From Pseudofrankia coriaricola (GTDB lineage: Bacteria; Actinomycetota; Actinomycetes; Frankiales; Frankiaceae): a DNA stretch of 64,000 nucleotides. A program made the translations under genes and the position numbers. Below, in pieces: positions 24,537 through 33,356 of the stretch (the first letter of the stretch is position 1; the number at the start of each line of letters is the position of its first letter). The stretch covers positions 43,458 to 107,457 of the forward strand of contig NZ_MBLO01000069.1 of assembly GCF_001854805.1 (NCBI RefSeq), given 5' to 3'. The notes below the pieces were generated by a model. It was not told the DNA's origin. It ran no database searches and saw only the letters and a program-made list of their open reading frames with translations.

Positions 24537-25358
24537 TCAGCTTGCACTGTGGGCGGCGTTGGGGGTGAAGCGCTGCAGAGTGGGCTGGAAGCCGGTGGCT
24601 CCGCCGTCGACGGTGATCTGGGTGCCGGTGACGTACTTGGACTCGTCGGAGGCCAGGTAGACGGCGGCGGCGGCGATGTCGGCCGGCTCGCCCAGCCGCG
24701 GGAGCACCAGCATGCCGCGGATGACCTGCATGTACTCCTCGTCGGCGAGCAGCCTGCGCATGCCCTCCTCGCCGGTGTAGATGAAGCCGACGATGATCGC
24801 GTTGGCGCGGATGTCGTCGGCGCCGTAGTCGACGGCGAGCTGGCGGGTCAGCACGTTCACGCCGCCCTTCGCCGACTGGTAGGCGGGCCGGGAACGCAGC
24901 GAGCGCAGGCTGGACGACGCCGAGATGTTGACGATCGAGCCGCCGCCCGCGGCCCGCATGTGCGGGATGGCGTACTTGCAGGCCCACATCGTGCCGTAGA
25001 GCGCGGTGCGGACGATGTAATCCCAGTCCTCGGTGCTGATCTCGTCGACGTGGTTGTCACGGCCGCTCGCAGTCACGTCGGTTGCCGCCGCGCTGTTGAC
25101 GAGCGCGGTGATCGGGCCGTAGGTCTCGACGGTCGTCGCCACCGCGCGGGCGACGTCCTGCTCGACCGAGCTGTCGGCCTCGACGTAGGTGACGGTGTGG
25201 TCGCCCGCGCGCAGCGTCGCCTCGAGTTCCTTGCCTCGGGTCGGGTTGCGGCCGGTGAAGGCGACCGAGGCGCCCTGCTCGGCGAACATCCTGACGATTC
25301 CGGCGCCGATTCCGGCGGTGCCCCCGGTGACCAGCGCGACCTTTCCCCGCAGCCTCAT
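24537..25358 (-). CDS. SDR family oxidoreductase in PanC-like operon
   Basis: A 273-residue classical SDR: TGGTAGIG at 11-18, NSAA in place of NNAG at 88-91, NISASSS and YQSAK (160-164). A stretched insert (TASGRDNHVDEISTED) precedes helix 4. ATG 25358 overlaps the PanC-like gene stop (ATGA), so the two are co-translated. It is probably a hydroxyacyl or alcohol dehydrogenase in the same pathway as the ligase and the DapB-fold enzyme. Confidence 0.92.
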   Translation of the reverse strand: MRLRGKVALVTGGTAGIGAGIVRMFAEQGASVAFTGRNPTRGKELEATLRAGDHTVTYVEADSSVEQDVARAVATTVETYGPITALVNSAAATDVTASGRDNHVDEISTEDWDYIVRTALYGTMWACKYAIPHMRAAGGGSIVNISASSSLRSLRSRPAYQSAKGGVNVLTRQLAVDYGADDIRANAIIVGFIYTGEEGMRRLLADEEYMQVIRGMLVLPRLGEPADIAAAAVYLASDESKYVTGTQITVDGGATGFQPTLQRFTPNAAHSAS

Positions 25359-26341
25359 TCCGCGCCTTTCTTCGTGTCGTTTCCGGCGGGGGCCGTACCG
25401 TCGCCGGCCGCAACCGGGCCGGCCTTTCCGGGGACGGTCACGCCGATGTTGTCGACGAGTGGGGTGTCGCCGAACGTGGCCGAGACGAGCAGCCGGACGT
25501 CGCCCTCGAGAAGATCGAGGGGGCGCAGCGTGTCCGCCTCGACGGCGTGCGCGTAGTCCACGGTCGCGACCCGGCCGATCCGGTCGGCGACCAGGCTGGT
25601 CACCGTCTTCGCGTTCCGCTCCCCCGCGCGGACCAGCCGGGCGGCCTCGGTGAGCGCCCGGTGGATGACGGGGGCGGCGGCGCGCTGGGACGGGGTGAGC
25701 CGCACGTTTCGGCTCGACCTCGCGACGCCGTCCGGCTCACGCACCGTCGGGCAGCCGACGACCGTCGACGGCAACAGCAGGTCCTCGGCCGCCCGCCTGA
25801 ACAGGACGAGCTGCTGCCAGTCCTTCTCGCCGGAGTAGTTCGTGCACGGACCGGCGACGTTCAGCATCGTGAACACCATCGTGGCCAGAATGCTCGCGTG
25901 GTCGGGCCCGAGCAGCCCGGGCAGGTCTGGCACCAGCTCCGACTGGGCGAGGAAGGTGACCGGACGCCGCGGGTACAGGTCGTCGCGCCGCATCACCAGG
26001 AAGAGATCGACGCCGGCGGCGGCCAGCAGCTCCTTGTCCCGTTCGATGTCGCGCTCATAGATCTGCGCCGACACCGGCGCCCAGTCGAGCCGCACCACGC
26101 CCGCGTAGAAGAGGGCCACGACGTCGTTCTCGCGCCGGGCCCGCTCGACCAGCGACAGGTGGCCCTCGTGGATGGCGCCACTGGTGCCGACCATGCCGAC
26201 GGTGCGGCCGGCGGCCCGGTGGGCGTCCAGCAGCGCTCGGGTCTCCCGGTAGTCGTGCAGCGTCCGCATCGCCGAGCCCGCCGAGCCTGTCGCGCTCGCC
26301 GCGTCTGTCATGCCTGTCGCCGCGCTCGTCGCCGCGTTCAC
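25355..26341 (-). CDS. Pantoate-beta-alanine ligase (PanC) paralogue with altered substrate motifs
   Basis: A 328-residue protein of the PanC ATP-dependent ligase family. The ATP-binding HxGH motif is present (SGAIHEGHLSLVERAR), as are GEKDWQQL, TVREPDGVARSSRNVRL (KMSKS-like loop) and VDYAHAVEADTL. Two usual PanC features differ: the normally PTMGALH-type start is VGTSGAIH, and the pantoate-contacting FVNPTQF region reads FYAGVVRLD. It is therefore probably not a housekeeping pantothenate synthetase; it could join another carboxylate and amine through an acyl-adenylate. GTG 26341 overlaps the upstream stop (GTGA); ATG 26311 or 26269 are alternatives. It is coupled to an SDR downstream. Confidence 0.8.
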   Translation of the reverse strand: MNAATSAATGMTDAASATGSAGSAMRTLHDYRETRALLDAHRAAGRTVGMVGTSGAIHEGHLSLVERARRENDVVALFYAGVVRLDWAPVSAQIYERDIERDKELLAAAGVDLFLVMRRDDLYPRRPVTFLAQSELVPDLPGLLGPDHASILATMVFTMLNVAGPCTNYSGEKDWQQLVLFRRAAEDLLLPSTVVGCPTVREPDGVARSSRNVRLTPSQRAAAPVIHRALTEAARLVRAGERNAKTVTSLVADRIGRVATVDYAHAVEADTLRPLDLLEGDVRLLVSATFGDTPLVDNIGVTVPGKAGPVAAGDGTAPAGNDTKKGAE

Positions 26342-27429
26342 GGTCGCGTCGCCGCCGGCTTCGCCACCGACGTGGCGCGGTGAGCGAGGGTGGCGGCGCG
26401 CGGCGCCGGCACGTCGAGCACCGTCTTCGTTCCCGGCTCGGCGGCGACGAGGATCGGGATGGTGTTGACGGCGCGGGCGGCGTTGAGCGCCGAGACCGGC
26501 TCCAGGTCCGGGTCGAAGGCCAGGTCGAACACGCAGGTGATGGTCGGGATGCCGCTGATCTCGACCTTCCAGTTGGGCTCGTCCTCGCTGACCCGCCAGC
26601 CGGGCGCCAGGCCCAGGCCGACCGTCTGCTCGTTGACGACCTCGTAGAACGGCACGTCGCCGTCCGCGCCGGTGTAGGCGGTGAACGTCCAGCGGGCGCC
26701 GGCGATCGTGCCTTTCTTCACCTCCAGCCCGCTGGGATGCAGCACGGCGTCCTCGAGCGCCGCGGCGTACTCCTTCCTGGTCACCCGCACGTCGGTCAGC
26801 TCGAACCCGAGACCCGCGGCGACGATCTCCGCCGACTGGCGGATCCCCCAGATCCAGCCCTGGTCCGCCTCGGTGGGTGACTGGTCCTCCGGAACAGGCA
26901 GGCCCATGCCCAGCGCCCCCTGGAGCTGCTGGGCACCCGGGTAGTGCGGCACGTAGTCGCTCTGCCAGCAGCGGATCTTCTCGACCTGGCCGGCGTAGCC
27001 GGAGACGAACAGCGGCAGCACGTCGCTGACCAGCCCGGGGATGTTGCCGCCGGCGAGGAACGTCGAGCCGCCCTCGGCGCACGCCCGGTCGAGAATCTCG
27101 CGCTCGGCGGGGATGAACGGCGGCCACCAGCCGCCCATGCTCGAGTAGACGTTGGTCCCGGCGGCCAGGAACCGTGCGATGACCTCCGGCTCCCAGGTCA
27201 GCGAGTGCCAGAGCACGCAGTCCGCGCGCAGCGCGACCAGCGCGTCGACGTCCCGGGTCGCCACGAGCCCGACGGGCCCGATCCCGACCAGCTCACCGAC
27301 GTCGCGTCCGTCCTTGTCCTCGTGGTGGACGAGGACGCCGACGAGCTCCAGACCGGGCTCGCCGGCCAGCAGCCTGATCGCCTGCGACCCGACGCCTCCC
27401 GTGTAACAGACGACAACCCGAATGCCCAT
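26338..27429 (-). CDS. DapB-fold NAD(P)-dependent dehydrogenase, copy 1
   Basis: A 363-residue protein of the dihydrodipicolinate-reductase-like N-terminal family: VVVCYTGGVGSQAIRLLAGE, a DVGELVGIGPVG motif, VDALVALRADCVLWHSL, a GTNVYSS strand and a long C-terminal catalytic domain. Real DapB proteins are about 250 residues; this long form is an uncharacterised actinobacterial oxidoreductase family. ATG 27429 has GAAGGGGTGG upstream. It is first gene of a four-cistron leftward operon with PanC-like ligase, SDR and perhaps the aldehyde dehydrogenase, and is divergent from a TetR regulator. Two paralogues occur at 43358 and 47299. Confidence 0.8.
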   Translation of the reverse strand: MGIRVVVCYTGGVGSQAIRLLAGEPGLELVGVLVHHEDKDGRDVGELVGIGPVGLVATRDVDALVALRADCVLWHSLTWEPEVIARFLAAGTNVYSSMGGWWPPFIPAEREILDRACAEGGSTFLAGGNIPGLVSDVLPLFVSGYAGQVEKIRCWQSDYVPHYPGAQQLQGALGMGLPVPEDQSPTEADQGWIWGIRQSAEIVAAGLGFELTDVRVTRKEYAAALEDAVLHPSGLEVKKGTIAGARWTFTAYTGADGDVPFYEVVNEQTVGLGLAPGWRVSEDEPNWKVEISGIPTITCVFDLAFDPDLEPVSALNAARAVNTIPILVAAEPGTKTVLDVPAPRAATLAHRATSVAKPAATRP

Positions 27430-27537
27430 CTGACCACCCCTTCCGAGCAGGCCTGGGCCCCGCTCACGGACCACTCCGTGCCGGCGGGAGCGCGGCCGGC
27501 CCATCGTCACCACGTGTTTCCGGCGGGTCAATCGGCG

Positions 27538-27551
27538 TTCAGCAAGCTGAA
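27538..27551. promoter_or_regulatory. Palindromic operator candidate (TetR)
   Basis: TTCAGCAAGCTGAA, a perfect 6-bp inverted repeat with a 2-nt spacer, followed by AT-rich ACATTTGTAC. It lies between the divergent DapB-like operon and the TetR gene, so it is the likely site of TetR autoregulation. Confidence 0.5.
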
Positions 27552-27640
27552 CATTTGTACAGTCGCGGAGGGGCCGTGGAGCGGAAGCGCGGCGGAACGG
27601 AAAGCAGCGGACGGAAAGCAGCCGAGAGGAGCGACAAGCG

Positions 27641-28324
27641 GTGGAGCGCGAACCCGAGGAACGGACACCGGTGCGACCGGACGACCTCACAGCCAAGGCA
27701 CGCATCCGCAACGCGGCCTTCGCGCTGATCGCCCAGGACGGGGTCGACGCGGCGACGGTGCGCGCCATCGCCCGGCGGGCGGGTGTCTCGCCCAGCCTCG
27801 TCCTGCACCACTTCGGCTCGAAGCAGGGCGTCGTCGACGAGGTCGCGACCTGGGTGACCGACGTCCTCGGCGACGTCACGCGGGACACCGACTCCACGGC
27901 GGGTCCGGCCGAGGCGCACCGCCGCCGCCAGCTCCGGTTCGAGCGGACGACCACCGAGGCGCCCCTGCTCGGCGCCTACCTGCGCCGGATGCTGCTCGAC
28001 GGCACCGAGAACGGCCTGGAATGGTTCACCCTGGCGGTCGACGCCTCGGTGGCCGGGCTGAGCCAGCGCGAGGCGCTCGGCATCGCCCGGCCATCGGCCG
28101 ACGTCCACGTGACGGCCGCGATGCTGGCCCTGCTGGGGTTCGCCCCGGTGCTGCTGCGGCCGCACCTGGAGCACGCGCTGCGGCTGGACTTCGACGACGA
28201 GAACGACCGGCGGCGGTGGCGCGACGCCGAGACGGCGCTGCTCACCTCGGCGCTCTACTCCCGCCGCACCGCGACGGATGAGACATCCCGCGCGGGCCGC
28301 GGGCGAGCGACACCCCACGAGTGA
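27641..28324 (+). CDS. TetR/AcrR family transcriptional regulator
   Basis: A 227-residue TetR protein. Its N-terminal HTH (AAFALIAQDGVDAATVRAIA then RRAGVSPSLVLHHFGSK, about residues 25-60) is canonical. The C-terminal ligand domain is helical (LLGAYLRRMLLDGTENGLEW). GTG 27641 follows GAGGAGCG. It is divergent from the PanC-like operon and upstream of the phosphotransferase; it probably represses one or both in response to a CoA-ester or acid ligand. Confidence 0.92.
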   Translation: MEREPEERTPVRPDDLTAKARIRNAAFALIAQDGVDAATVRAIARRAGVSPSLVLHHFGSKQGVVDEVATWVTDVLGDVTRDTDSTAGPAEAHRRRQLRFERTTTEAPLLGAYLRRMLLDGTENGLEWFTLAVDASVAGLSQREALGIARPSADVHVTAAMLALLGFAPVLLRPHLEHALRLDFDDENDRRRWRDAETALLTSALYSRRTATDETSRAGRGRATPHE

Positions 28325-28340
28325 TACATATAGATCTATT
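28321..28340. promoter_or_regulatory. AT-rich operator/promoter site (GATCTATA family)
   Basis: GTGATACATATAGATCTATT contains the palindrome ATAGATCTAT. On the minus strand it reads GATCTATATGTATC, matching sites at 30409, 36263, 45321 and 63981. It lies 28-47 nt upstream of ATG 28368. Confidence 0.5.
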
Positions 28341-28367
28341 CCGGCCGCACCAACGTGAGGTCAGCTC

Positions 28368-29429
28368 ATGGACTTTCAGTTACGCAACCCAGCGGAGACC
28401 GCCGGCCGCTTACGCACCTGGCTCACCGACGTCCGCGGGCTGGCGGACGTCGAGGTCGGGAACACGGCCATTCCAGCCGGCACCGGCGCGTCCAACGAGA
28501 CGGTCCTCTTCGACGCGACGTGGTCCGGCCCCGACGGGCCCGACCAACACCACCTGGTCGCCCGCATCGCGCCGACGAGCTACGTGGTGTTCCCCGACGA
28601 CACGTTCGCGCTGCAGTTCCACGTGATGCGCGCCCTGGCCGACGCCTCCAGCGTGCCGATGGCCCGCATGCACTGGTTCGAGCCGGACCCGTCCTGGTTC
28701 GGCGCGCCGTTCTGGATCATGGACAGGGTCGCGGGGCAGATCCCCAGCGACACCCCGCCGTACGCGTCGGCCGGCTGGCTGGCCGAGGCGACGCCCGAGC
28801 AGCAGCATCGCGCCTGGGTCAGCGGGGTGCGCGCCCTGGCGGGTGTCCACAGCACGCCGCTGGCCGACCTGGGCCTCCCCCCGGGCATGCTCGCGACGCC
28901 CGACGACCCGCTGGCCGCCGAGATCGACCGTTACGAAAGATTTCTCGCCTGGGCCGAGGACGACAAGCCGTTCGGGCTGGCCAGGGACGCGCTCGCCTGG
29001 CTGAGGCGCAACCAGCCTTCGGCACCCGCCGGCGCGCCGGCGCTGTGCTGGGGCGACGCCCGGCTCAGCAACCTCATCTTTCAGGACTTCGAGGTCGCCG
29101 CGGTTCTCGACTGGGAGATGGCGACCGTCGGCGACCCGCTCCTCGATCTCGGCTGGTGGGTCTTCGCCGACGAGACGCTGACCACGGGGGCGGGCCTCGG
29201 CCGCCTGCCAGGCTTCCCGTCGCGCGACGAGACCGCCGCGCTCTGGCGGTCGGCCACCGGGCGCTCCACCGACAACCTCGACTACTTCGAGGTGTTCGCC
29301 GGGCTCCGATTCACAGTGATCATGGTCCGGATAGGAAAGCTGGTCGTCGACATGGGCTTCATGCCCGGCACCTTTCCCTACGACAACCTGGTCAGCCAGG
29401 GCCTGCATCGAGTCCTGTCCCGGGTCTGA
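28368..29429 (+). CDS. Phosphotransferase family protein (APH/choline-kinase-like)
   Basis: A 353-residue aminoglycoside-phosphotransferase-fold protein: ATP-loop-like AIPAGTGASNETVLFDATW, the catalytic Brenner region LCWGDARLSNLIF (the usual HGD is WGD here) and the metal-binding VAAVLDWEMATVGDPLLDLG. Acyl-CoA-dehydrogenase-associated homologues (ACAD10/11 type) phosphorylate 4-hydroxyacyl-CoAs, which fits a catabolic cluster, but this is inference. The His-to-Trp change in the catalytic motif is common in this subgroup. It starts at ATG 28368. Confidence 0.88.
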   Translation: MDFQLRNPAETAGRLRTWLTDVRGLADVEVGNTAIPAGTGASNETVLFDATWSGPDGPDQHHLVARIAPTSYVVFPDDTFALQFHVMRALADASSVPMARMHWFEPDPSWFGAPFWIMDRVAGQIPSDTPPYASAGWLAEATPEQQHRAWVSGVRALAGVHSTPLADLGLPPGMLATPDDPLAAEIDRYERFLAWAEDDKPFGLARDALAWLRRNQPSAPAGAPALCWGDARLSNLIFQDFEVAAVLDWEMATVGDPLLDLGWWVFADETLTTGAGLGRLPGFPSRDETAALWRSATGRSTDNLDYFEVFAGLRFTVIMVRIGKLVVDMGFMPGTFPYDNLVSQGLHRVLSRV

Positions 29430-29518
29430 GCCGGGGCGCCAGCCCGACGGGCGGCGCGGCCGGTCCGTGTCGACGCGGCCGCGCCCACCGCCAGCTCGCG
29501 GCCGCGCCAGGAGTGGGC

Positions 29519-30379
29519 TCAGAGGGCTGGTTCGCCCTTGAGCATTCCGCCGGCGTCGATGCGCAGGTTGAGGCCGGTGATGTACCTCGCGTCGTCGGAC
29601 GCGAGGAACAGCACCAGCGAGCTGACGTCGTTCGGCTCGATGTACGGAATCGGCATGGACTGCAGCACCGGGAAGGCCAGCTCAGCGTCCTCGCGGGTCG
29701 GGTTCTCCAGGTCCGGCCGGAACGTCTTGTAGATCCGGTCGTTCTGCAACAGATGCGTGTTCACGTTCGTCGGGTGGATCGCGTTGAGCCGGACGTTGTG
29801 CGGCGCGAGCTGAAGGGCCAGGACCTCGGTGTACCGGGCCACGGTCTGCTTGGCCCACGAGTACCCGACCCCACCCGTGTTCCCGATCACCTCGGTCGTG
29901 CCCTTCATCATCCCGGCGGTCGAGCCGGTCAGGACGATCGAGGCACCGGCCGTCAGGTGCGGCAGGCTGACCGCGACGGTGTTCATGACACCGATCAGGT
30001 CGACGTCGGTGCCATCGACGAACCCGCCGCACAGCGACAGGTCATCCCACGGGCAGACCCCGGCGTTCCCGAGGACGATGTCGAGCCGGCCGAACCGGGC
30101 CAGCCCCTCATCCAGCGCGGCCCGCAGCTGGGCACGCTCCCGGACGTCCGCCTTCACCGCCACGATGCCCCGCCCCAGCGCCTCGACCTCCTTCACGGTC
30201 TGCGCGAGGTCCTCCGGCGTCGCCAGCGGATACGGGACGCTCGCGATCTGCTCACACAGGTCGACCGCGATGATGTCCGCGCCCTCCCCGGCCAGCCTTA
30301 ACGCGTGGCTACGCCCCTGACCGCGCGCGGCCCCGGTGATGAACGCGACCCTGCCATCCAACTTGCCCATGCCGCTCAC
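29519..30379 (-). CDS. Mycofactocin-coupled-type SDR oxidoreductase
   Basis: A 286-residue SDR of the subgroup that co-occurs with mycofactocin: RVAFITGAARGQGRSHALRL, a long insert after strand 2 (ADIIAVDLCEQIASVPYPLA then TPEDLAQTVKEVE), DIVLGNAGVCPW, VLTGSTAG and YSWAKQ. The insert shields a tightly bound nicotinamide so that mycofactocin takes the electrons (established for this family). GTG 30379 follows AGGGGCG; ATG 30370 is an alternative. It is divergent from the aldolase fusion with shared AT-rich sites. It probably oxidises a hydroxyl in the cluster substrate. Confidence 0.85.
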   Translation of the reverse strand: MSGMGKLDGRVAFITGAARGQGRSHALRLAGEGADIIAVDLCEQIASVPYPLATPEDLAQTVKEVEALGRGIVAVKADVRERAQLRAALDEGLARFGRLDIVLGNAGVCPWDDLSLCGGFVDGTDVDLIGVMNTVAVSLPHLTAGASIVLTGSTAGMMKGTTEVIGNTGGVGYSWAKQTVARYTEVLALQLAPHNVRLNAIHPTNVNTHLLQNDRIYKTFRPDLENPTREDAELAFPVLQSMPIPYIEPNDVSSLVLFLASDDARYITGLNLRIDAGGMLKGEPAL

Positions 30380-30408
30380 AGCCACGCCCCTGCCGGTCTC
30401 GTCGTGCG

Positions 30409-30430
30409 CCAAGATAAGTATAGATATTTT
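30409..30430. promoter_or_regulatory. AT-rich operator/promoter site (ATCTATA family)
   Basis: On the minus strand AATATCTATACTTATCTTG, upstream of the mycofactocin-type SDR. The core ATCTATA is shared with 36263, 45321 and 63981. Confidence 0.5.
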
Positions 30431-30568
30431 CGTTCGAAGGCGAGGGCGTCAAGCGACGGTCTCGGAGCCATCCACGGGTGACCGCGCCACCGCGGATCGG
30501 AGCGGTCGCGCCGCCACCGCTCCCGCGGGGCGCCGCCGTCGGCGTCGCACCCGCACGCCAGACCGCCC

Positions 30569-30590
30569 GTGATACATCCATATGTAACTG
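30569..30590. promoter_or_regulatory. AT-rich palindromic site before aldolase gene
   Basis: GTGATACATCCATATGTAAC contains TACAT/ATGTA inverted. It shares GTGATACAT with the site at 28321. It lies 66 nt upstream of GTG 30656. Confidence 0.45.
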
Positions 30591-30655
30591 CCAGGGGCCG
30601 GGGGGCATGCACCGGTCCGCCCGCCCCGACCGCGCCGTCCTGAGGAGCAAACAAC

Positions 30656-32305
30656 GTGCGGCTTCTTCCGCGGCTGACGCCGGCGAACGAGTGGTTCTGG
30701 AAGTCGGGCGCCGACGACCGGCTGCGGATCCAGGGCTGCGATGACTGCGGCACGCTCGTGCACCCGCCGACCCCTATCTGCCCGAAGTGCCGAAGCCGGG
30801 CGTGCGCGCCGACCGAGGTCTCCGGGCGGGGCACCGTCATCGGCTTCACCGTGAACGCCCACCAGTGGCTGCCGGGCTTCGAGCCGCCCTACGTCGTCGC
30901 CGTCGTCGCGCTGGCCGAGCAGCCCGACGTCCGCCTCACCACGAACGTCGTCGGCTGCCCACCGGACGACGTGCGCGTGGGCCAGGAGGTCGCGGTCCGG
31001 TTCGAGCGGCACGAGGACGTCTGGCTGCCGCTGTTCGAGCCGACCGGCGGCACCGACCCGGTCGACCGCGTCCCCGCGCCCAGTCGGCCTGTCCCTCGCC
31101 CGCCGGTGAGCGAGGACCGGTTCGAGCACCGGGCGGTGCTGTCCGGCGTCGGCCGCTCCGCGATCGGCCGCCGGCTCATGGTCGACCCGCTCTCGCTCAC
31201 GGTCGACGCGTGCCTCGCGGCCGTCGCCGACGCGGGCCTGACCCTCGACGACATCGACGGGCTGTCCACCTATCCCGGCGGGGACGGTGCCGGCGGCGGG
31301 ATGAGCGAGGGCGGGGTCACCGCCGTCGAGGAGGCACTGCGCCTGCAGCCGACCTGGATCAACGGCGGCATGGACGTGCCCGGCCCGGGCGGCGCCGTGA
31401 TCGCCGCGATGCTGGCGGTCGCGAACGGGCTGTGCCGGCACGTGCTCTGCTTCCGGACGGTCTGGGCCTCGACCTTCGCCGCCCTGCGGCTCGGCGGCGG
31501 CGGAGGCGGTGGCGGCGAGGGCGGCGGCCGGGTCTCCGGGATGTTCGAGTACCGGGCGCCGTTCGGGGCGATGTCGGCGGCGAACTGGATCGGCATGAAC
31601 GCCAACCAGTACCTGCACCGCTACGGCGCGACCCGGGAGCTGCTCGGCGCGATCGCCCTCAACGGGCGGGCGAACGCGGCCCGCAACCCGGCGGCGATCT
31701 ACCGGGACCCGATGACGATGGACGACTACCTGTCCGCCCGGATGATCAGCTCGCCGTTCGGCCTCTACGACTGCGACGTGCCCTGCGACGGGTCGATCGC
31801 GGTCATCGTCTCGGCCGCCGAGACCGCGCCCGACCGGCCCCGGCCGGCGATCCGGGTCGAGGCCGTCGGGACCCAGATCCTCGAACGCGTCTCCTGGGAC
31901 CAGGGGACGATCACCCACGAGCCCCAGGTCCTCGGCCAGGCCGCGCACCTGTGGACCAGGACCAGCCTGCGCCCCGCCGACGTCGACGTCGCCCTGCTCT
32001 ACGACGGCTTCACCTTCAACGCGGTGTCCTGGCTCGAGGCCCTCGGCTTCTGCGGGTTCGGCGAGGCCCAGGACTGGATCGACAAGGGCCGGCGGATCGC
32101 CCTGGACGGCGAGCTCCCGCTCAACCCGCACGGCGGACAGCTCTCCGAGGGCCGCACCCACGGCTTCGGCTTCCTCTACGAGGCGGTCACCCAGCTGCGC
32201 CACGAGGCGGGCGCCCGCCAGGTCGCCGACGCGCGGACCGCCGTCGTGTCCACCGGCGGCGGCACCCCGTCCGGCGTCCTGCTGCTCCAGCGCGGCGCGG
32301 GCTGA
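30656..32305 (+). CDS. DUF35 OB-fold/zinc ribbon fused to Ltp2-like thiolase-fold aldolase
   Basis: A 549-residue fusion. Residues 1-about 130 are a DUF35 protein: rubredoxin-like zinc ribbon with Cys28, 31, 42, 45 (CDDC, CPKC) followed by an OB fold. Residues about 150-549 are a thiolase-fold lipid-transfer protein with GVGRSAIGRR, DIDGLSTYPG, LLYDGFTFNAVSWLEALGF and the Ltp2-like HGGQLSEGRTHGFGFLYEAV. In steroid side-chain degradation, separate DUF35 (ChsH2-type) and Ltp2 proteins form an aldolase that removes a C3/C2 unit from a 17-hydroxy acyl-CoA; here both are one chain. A poly-Gly loop (LGGGGGGGGEGGG) interrupts the thiolase part. GTG 30656. Confidence 0.85.
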   Translation: MRLLPRLTPANEWFWKSGADDRLRIQGCDDCGTLVHPPTPICPKCRSRACAPTEVSGRGTVIGFTVNAHQWLPGFEPPYVVAVVALAEQPDVRLTTNVVGCPPDDVRVGQEVAVRFERHEDVWLPLFEPTGGTDPVDRVPAPSRPVPRPPVSEDRFEHRAVLSGVGRSAIGRRLMVDPLSLTVDACLAAVADAGLTLDDIDGLSTYPGGDGAGGGMSEGGVTAVEEALRLQPTWINGGMDVPGPGGAVIAAMLAVANGLCRHVLCFRTVWASTFAALRLGGGGGGGGEGGGRVSGMFEYRAPFGAMSAANWIGMNANQYLHRYGATRELLGAIALNGRANAARNPAAIYRDPMTMDDYLSARMISSPFGLYDCDVPCDGSIAVIVSAAETAPDRPRPAIRVEAVGTQILERVSWDQGTITHEPQVLGQAAHLWTRTSLRPADVDVALLYDGFTFNAVSWLEALGFCGFGEAQDWIDKGRRIALDGELPLNPHGGQLSEGRTHGFGFLYEAVTQLRHEAGARQVADARTAVVSTGGGTPSGVLLLQRGAG

Positions 32306-32540
32306 TCTCCTCGCCACGCGCCGGCCCGCCGGCCCGCGACTGGTAGATCACCACCACCGTGTCGCCGTGGTCGTGAATCGGGGCAAATCGCGACCACCAC
32401 AGCACGTTCGCGGCGATCATGGGCTGACGGGGCATGCCGAACCGCTTCTCGATGTGCGGGCGCATCTACGAGGCGACTGCCCGCCACGACGATCCCGAGC
32501 GGCGATAGCGGGACTTACCTGCCCGGGTATCCTGAGGGCA

Positions 32541-33356
32541 ATGGAACTGGAGGCAGTGACTGAGCGTGCCGAGAGCGACGATGCCGCGGCGGACTGGCAC
32601 CGGCGTGTTGTCACGCGGTCGTTGCAGGGCGCGCAGCAGCGTTCGATCGACCGTGGGAACCGGTTCATCCGGGCGGCCGCGAAGGTGTTGGAGCGCTCCA
32701 ACGGGGAGTCATTGACGGTCCAGGACGTCGCCGACGAGGCCGGCCAGTCGCTGCGGACGCTCTACCAGTACTTCGCCAGCAAGGACGACCTGCTGCTCGC
32801 GGTGTTCGAGGAGGCGATGCGCACGTACGCGCGGATCATCCGCGCCGCGATCGCCGACCTGGACGACCCGCTCGAACGCCTGGCCGGGGCAATCCTCGCG
32901 GCGGCGCACCTGCCGGCGATGCACAACAAAGCAGGCGTCGACCGCGGGCTGGTGTACCTGCGCCTCCAGCTCGGCCAGGCTGATCCCGGCCTCCTCGCCC
33001 GCTCGCAGGCCCCGGTGACGTCGCTGTACCGCGAGCTGATCGAGGCCGCCACGGCCGACGCCGCGCTGACCGAGATTGCCGTGGAGCCGGCGACCTACTT
33101 CCTGGTGTCGACACGAACGTCGTTCCTCACCTCGATGACCGTGGGCAACGAGTACGGGGTGAGTCCACCCGACCTCATCGACCTTTCCCTGTTCTGCCTG
33201 AGCGGCCTCGGCGCCCACCGCCCACGGGAATGGCACCAGAGGGTGGATGAACGCCTCGAGCTGTCCGGCGACGGGCATTCGATCCTGCGCCGCCTGGCGA
33301 GGGCGTCGAGCTCCACGGCGTCGAGCTCCATGGCGTCGAGCTCCACGCAGGGCTGA
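32541..33356 (+). CDS. TetR family transcriptional regulator
   Basis: A 271-residue TetR protein with about 35 extra N-terminal residues. HTH about residues 59-84 (LTVQDVADEAGQSLRTLYQY then FASKDDLL). The C-terminal domain is normal length and ends with a serine-rich tail made by a 15-nt DNA repeat. ATG 32541 has GAGGGCA upstream. It lies between the aldolase and the acyl-CoA dehydrogenase pair and may control one or both. Confidence 0.92.
   Translation: MELEAVTERAESDDAAADWHRRVVTRSLQGAQQRSIDRGNRFIRAAAKVLERSNGESLTVQDVADEAGQSLRTLYQYFASKDDLLLAVFEEAMRTYARIIRAAIADLDDPLERLAGAILAAAHLPAMHNKAGVDRGLVYLRLQLGQADPGLLARSQAPVTSLYRELIEAATADAALTEIAVEPATYFLVSTRTSFLTSMTVGNEYGVSPPDLIDLSLFCLSGLGAHRPREWHQRVDERLELSGDGHSILRRLARASSSTASSSMASSSTQG
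33303..33347 (+). repeat. 15-nt tandem repeat x3 in TetR 3' end
   Basis: GCGTCGAGCTCCACG repeated three times (one T for C change), coding for SSSTA-SSSMA-SSSTQ. The copy number may vary between strains. Confidence 0.85.
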
